Positions 4,178 to 6,182 of a stretch of 6,182 nt of DNA are shown here, piece by piece. Each line of letters starts with the position of its first letter. The stretch's first letter is position 1. Under the pieces are notes generated by a model, which saw only the letters and a program-made list of their open reading frames with translations, had not been told where the DNA came from and did not search any database. A program made the position numbers and the translations under genes. The DNA comes from Methanobacteriota archaeon (GTDB lineage Archaea > Halobacteriota > Methanosarcinia > Methanosarcinales > Methanoperedenaceae), in assembly GCA_018899795.1 (NCBI GenBank), contig JAHIHJ010000275.1, positions 1 to 6,182 on the forward strand, in the 5' to 3' direction.

Positions 4178-6025
4178 TTACTTAATCGCGCTTTTTCTCA
4201 TCGTCACAAGCGAAGGATTCTTCATTATCCTGTGGGCTTCTTCTGTTTCTTTCCCGATCTTCACATCCCCTTTGCGACCCACCGTCGCTGTGAACACATG
4301 ATCATCGCCAACGTGCACGTCCACGGTCTCGCCCGAAAGTCCTTCAACGTGGAGAAGCACGTGTTTTTTTGAGCGCTCTACCGTGGGGATAAAACCTGAT
4401 ATCTCGCTTTTTTCTATCTTATTGACTTTTTCCCTGACAGCTTTTCTCTCTCTTATATCAAGATGTATACCCAGTTTCTTTTCGATAAGGTCTATGTTCT
4501 TTCCCGCCTTCCCGATCACCCCGGCTATGTCTTCTTCATCCATATAGACCGTGGCGCTTGTATCTGAAACCACATCAACATCAACCATACCCTGCGAATA
4601 TTTCTGCATTTCTTTGCGTATCTCCCTGCCCGCAAGAGCCCACATGCCTGGACGCCTGCTTTCGGTATTTCCAACAGGCATTACGACCACCTGGTCGCCG
4701 TATGTGTATATCTCATACTCAACGCTATGGGTCTCAAAATCAGCTACTGTTATCACAGGACGCGCCAGGTCCTGCTCTACCATGCCGTGAGGCACTTTTA
4801 CCGTGAAATTGATATCGTACACCTTTGCAACCTCTCCTTTTTCAATGAAGACAACGGTGTCCACCACCTGCGGGATTATTCCGAGTTCAACACGACCTAT
4901 CAGTCTCTGGATAGCATCCACTGCCCTTGTGGCATGCACCACGCCTATCATGCCAACACCAGCCATTCTCATATCAGTGAACACATGGAAATCCTTTGTC
5001 TTCCTGACCTCGTCATAGATGGTATAATCAGGTCTCACAAGCAGCATGATATCTGCTGTTTTTTCCATATCCCGCTCAAGAGGTGCGTACTGGGTGATCG
5101 CATCCGGTACCTGAAGGTCGCGCGGTGATTCCATCGTTTTTACGATAAAGTTCTGCCTGTACAGGAATTCAGCTATGCTTGCCGCAAATGTGGATTTGCC
5201 CGCTCCCGGCGGTCCTGCCACTAGTATCCCCCGCTGCCTTTCTACGATCCTGTCTTTCAGTTCCTTTTCCATCCTGTAATCATCTAGGCTTACCACAGCG
5301 ATGGGTCTTACTGCAGTTATCTCCATCCCGTCAGAGAACGGTGGCTTTGCCACTGCTATTCGCATTGAACCTATCTGGAATACGGTCGCTCCGATATAAT
5401 CGATCTCAAGGTACGAATCTTCGTCGCGTTTTGTCCTGACAATGAATTCCCGGTTCATGACATGGAGTTCTTCTTCAGTGCATGGCTCATCCCTTATTAT
5501 GACAAGTTTCTGGTTCCCGATCGTGCCCCTCTTTGCCATGGGCGGCACTTTGACCTTGAGATGGACTGAAAGAGTGTCATCTGTGAAAAACCCGCTGATA
5601 AGAAGTTCATTGAGCTCTTCCTGCACTGGATACAGGTATTCCACGTTCAGTCCCTTTGCCCGCCCCACCTCTGCCTGCACCTTGTCGCTTGTAATGAACA
5701 GCGCTTTTCGCTCCACTGCGACCGCGCGTATGATGGAGTCTATTTCTCCTGAAGAAGCAAGTTTTATCTGTTCAAGGGAGGGACGCTTTCCTGTGAATTC
5801 GATCCTGAGCTCGCCTCTTTTTGCCATTTCGCTCAGTTCTTTTAATTCATCAAGCCCCTTGAATCCCGTCTCTCGTCCCTTATTTGCCTGCGCCTCAAGC
5901 TCTGCCACGAGAGCCTCGGCAATTACTACAGTAGCTTCAGGGTATTCCCCGGCTTTCAATTTTGCCGTTATTCTCCCGTCGATGATAACACTTGTGTCAG
6001 GAACTATGCATAACTCTTCAGTCAT
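4178..6025 (-). CDS. PIN domain - PilT/VirB11-like ATPase - KH domain protein (COG1855-like)
   Basis: This 615-residue protein is full length for an archaeal family joining a PIN nuclease-like domain, a secretion-type ATPase and a KH RNA-binding domain. The PIN domain (about 1-130) keeps the acidic residues expected for metal-dependent RNA cleavage: Asp10, Glu42 or Glu44, Asp96 (GEIDS) and Asp114 (ITSD). The ATPase (about 225-400) has Walker A GPPGAGKST (271-279), an acidic Walker B-like region at Asp338-Glu339 (YTIYDEVR) and a His box with His364 (GVVHATRA), as in PilT/VirB11. The KH domain (about 480-527) has GVIGKAGKN, with the GxxG loop at 505-508. A basic linker and a small beta-rich end (about 554-590, VLLHVEGLSGETVDVHVGDD) follow. 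No membrane segment is seen, so a cytoplasmic RNA-processing or remodelling role is inferred; the substrate is unknown. It is convergent with the ribosomal operon. The start at 6025 fits the family N-terminus (CIVPDTSVIIDG). Confidence 0.93.
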   Translation of the reverse strand: MTEELCIVPDTSVIIDGRITAKLKAGEYPEATVVIAEALVAELEAQANKGRETGFKGLDELKELSEMAKRGELRIEFTGKRPSLEQIKLASSGEIDSIIRAVAVERKALFITSDKVQAEVGRAKGLNVEYLYPVQEELNELLISGFFTDDTLSVHLKVKVPPMAKRGTIGNQKLVIIRDEPCTEEELHVMNREFIVRTKRDEDSYLEIDYIGATVFQIGSMRIAVAKPPFSDGMEITAVRPIAVVSLDDYRMEKELKDRIVERQRGILVAGPPGAGKSTFAASIAEFLYRQNFIVKTMESPRDLQVPDAITQYAPLERDMEKTADIMLLVRPDYTIYDEVRKTKDFHVFTDMRMAGVGMIGVVHATRAVDAIQRLIGRVELGIIPQVVDTVVFIEKGEVAKVYDINFTVKVPHGMVEQDLARPVITVADFETHSVEYEIYTYGDQVVVMPVGNTESRRPGMWALAGREIRKEMQKYSQGMVDVDVVSDTSATVYMDEEDIAGVIGKAGKNIDLIEKKLGIHLDIRERKAVREKVNKIEKSEISGFIPTVERSKKHVLLHVEGLSGETVDVHVGDDHVFTATVGRKGDVKIGKETEEAHRIMKNPSLVTMRKSAIK

Positions 6026-6042
6026 AATGATTAGATGTACCC

Positions 6043-6055
6043 CTTAAAGTAAAAA
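6043..6055 (-). promoter_or_regulatory. Possible promoter of the PIN-ATPase gene
   Basis: On the minus strand TTTTACTTTAAGG lies about 20-30 bp before the ATG at 6025, at TATA-box distance for a leaderless or near-leaderless start. The GGGG at 6043-6040 is about 14 nt from the ATG, too far to be a good Shine-Dalgarno site. The element lies just outside the inferred end of the insertion sequence, so upstream promoter parts may have been replaced. Confidence 0.35.
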
Positions 6056-6062
6056 TGTTGGC

Positions 6063-6160
6063 GTGAACTACCCAACCCTAAAGGGCTTGGGCGTACCGTT
6101 GCATCGGCTCTCTGCTTGAGAGTCCTTGACGGTCTTGAATTCCCGTAGTTCCTACGGTAC
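6063..6160 (-). ncRNA. Possible omega RNA scaffold (3' part) of the TnpB element
   Basis: The 3' end of tnpB and the right end carry nested inverted repeats: GTACCG (6093-6098) with CGGTAC (6155-6160); CCGTAG with CTACGG around a 3-nt loop (6143-6157); CTCTC with GAGAG (6108-6122); and the terminal hairpin at 6071-6091. The first two share bases 6155-6157 and so cannot both form in full. Omega RNAs of TnpB systems are transcribed from exactly this position, with the guide taken from DNA beyond the right end. The RNA itself is inferred from position and folding potential only. Confidence 0.4.
6071..6091 (-). repeat. Subterminal hairpin of the IS right end
   Basis: CCCAA-CCC and GGG-(bulge)-TTGGG pair into an 8-bp stem with a 4-nt loop and one bulged base. 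Such imperfect subterminal hairpins are what the HUH transposase TnpA recognises in IS200/IS605 elements, and they also form the 3' part of omega RNA. The tnpB stop (6080-6078) lies within it. Confidence 0.7.
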
Positions 6161-6182
6161 AGCTTGATCTATTCAATACTAA
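6078..6182 (-). CDS. tnpB: TnpB (RNA-guided nuclease of IS605/IS1341), C-terminal fragment
   Basis: The minus-strand frame entering at 6182 gives 34 codons and a TAG stop. It begins LVLNRSSCTVGTTGIQ, which matches the segment right after the last RuvC aspartate motif (D-x-N-A-A-x-N-I-L) in archaeal TnpB proteins, commonly written NxL...VGTTGIQACGD. Here the ACGD part is replaced by DRQGLSS, and the tail ends MQRYAQAL. The catalytic residues and zinc finger lie outside the window, so whether the nuclease is intact cannot be judged. TnpB cleaves DNA guided by an omega RNA made from the element's right end. The fragment reads toward the PIN-ATPase gene and stops 53 bp before its start codon. It is too short to have been called as a separate reading frame. 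Confidence 0.65.
   Translation of the reverse strand, partial: LVLNRSSCTVGTTGIQDRQGLSSREPMQRYAQAL

Larger units (their letters stand above)
6063..6182 (-). mobile_element. Right end of an IS200/IS605- or IS1341-type element (tnpB side), partial
   Basis: On the minus strand the TnpB C-terminus is followed by a subterminal hairpin overlapping its stop, then GTAGTTCAC. This order (tnpB end, short C/G-rich hairpin, TAGTTCAC-like end) is typical of right ends of IS605/IS1341 elements, as I recall them. The exact boundary is inferred at about 6063. The left end and any tnpA lie outside the window, so it is unknown whether the element is autonomous or a tnpB-only unit. Confidence 0.65.

Noticed and set aside
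5442..6047. Long plus-strand open frame (201 codons) opposite the PIN-ATPase gene
   Set aside because: It is antisense to the conserved PIN domain, its product is serine-rich with no recognisable domain, and the minus-strand reading has every expected motif.
6141..6157. The tnpB stretch reads CCGTAGGA-ACTACGGGA on the minus strand, the same arms as the rpl1 leader hairpin (2189-2196 and 2213-2221), as a sign of shared origin
   Set aside because: In tnpB these bases encode the conserved V-G-T-T-G residues, and the loops of the two sites differ completely; short-arm coincidence is the simpler explanation.
1..6182. CRISPR array, defence operon or biosynthetic cluster
   Set aside because: No regularly spaced repeats and no genes of such systems are visible; apart from the IS end, the genes are ordinary core or conserved archaeal genes.

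Overview
The window is archaeal and most likely from a euryarchaeon close to the Methanosarcinales or ANME-2/Methanoperedens group. The evidence is an archaeal uL1-uL10-bL12-type (P-stalk) ribosomal operon, a PIN/ATPase/KH protein of the archaeal COG1855 type, the start of an archaeal HTH/ACT regulator (COG2150 type), TATA-like elements about 20-30 bp ahead of start codons, GGTG or GGAGG Shine-Dalgarno sites, and an oligo-T terminator. The lineage is inferred from protein resemblance recalled from memory, not from a search.

Layout. Bases 1-196 (minus) hold the first 65 codons of the HTH/ACT regulator. A roughly 190-bp divergent promoter region follows, with a palindromic possible operator. 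Next, all on the plus strand, come a four-helix membrane protein (383-928, DUF5658-like), a YgjP/DUF45-type zinc metallopeptidase (977-1495) and a DJ-1/PfpI-family protein (1602-2153). The ribosomal operon rpl1-rpl10-rpl12 (2231-4133) ends at a T-rich terminator. Convergent to it is the 615-codon PIN-ATPase-KH gene (6025-4178, minus). Upstream of that gene, reading in the same direction and cut by the window edge, are the C-terminus of a TnpB protein and the right end of an IS200/IS605- or IS1341-type element (6063-6182).

How the parts work together. The ribosomal genes encode the L1 stalk protein and the two components of the P-stalk that recruits translation factors. The rpl1 leader can fold into a hairpin resembling the known L1-binding site on rRNA and mRNA. 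Its base overlaps the Shine-Dalgarno sequence, and a perfect complement of that sequence lies just upstream, so the leader looks like an L1 autoregulatory operator. uL10 stops at residue 306 without the acidic GLGALFG-type tail that archaeal uL10 usually carries, while L12 keeps it.

The TnpB element ends about 40 bp from the PIN-ATPase start. By TnpB/omega-RNA logic its guide would be read from the PIN-ATPase promoter. I see no CRISPR array, tRNA, rRNA or clear defence cassette. The best candidates for something new are the L1 leader, the tail-less uL10 and the TnpB end at the promoter.
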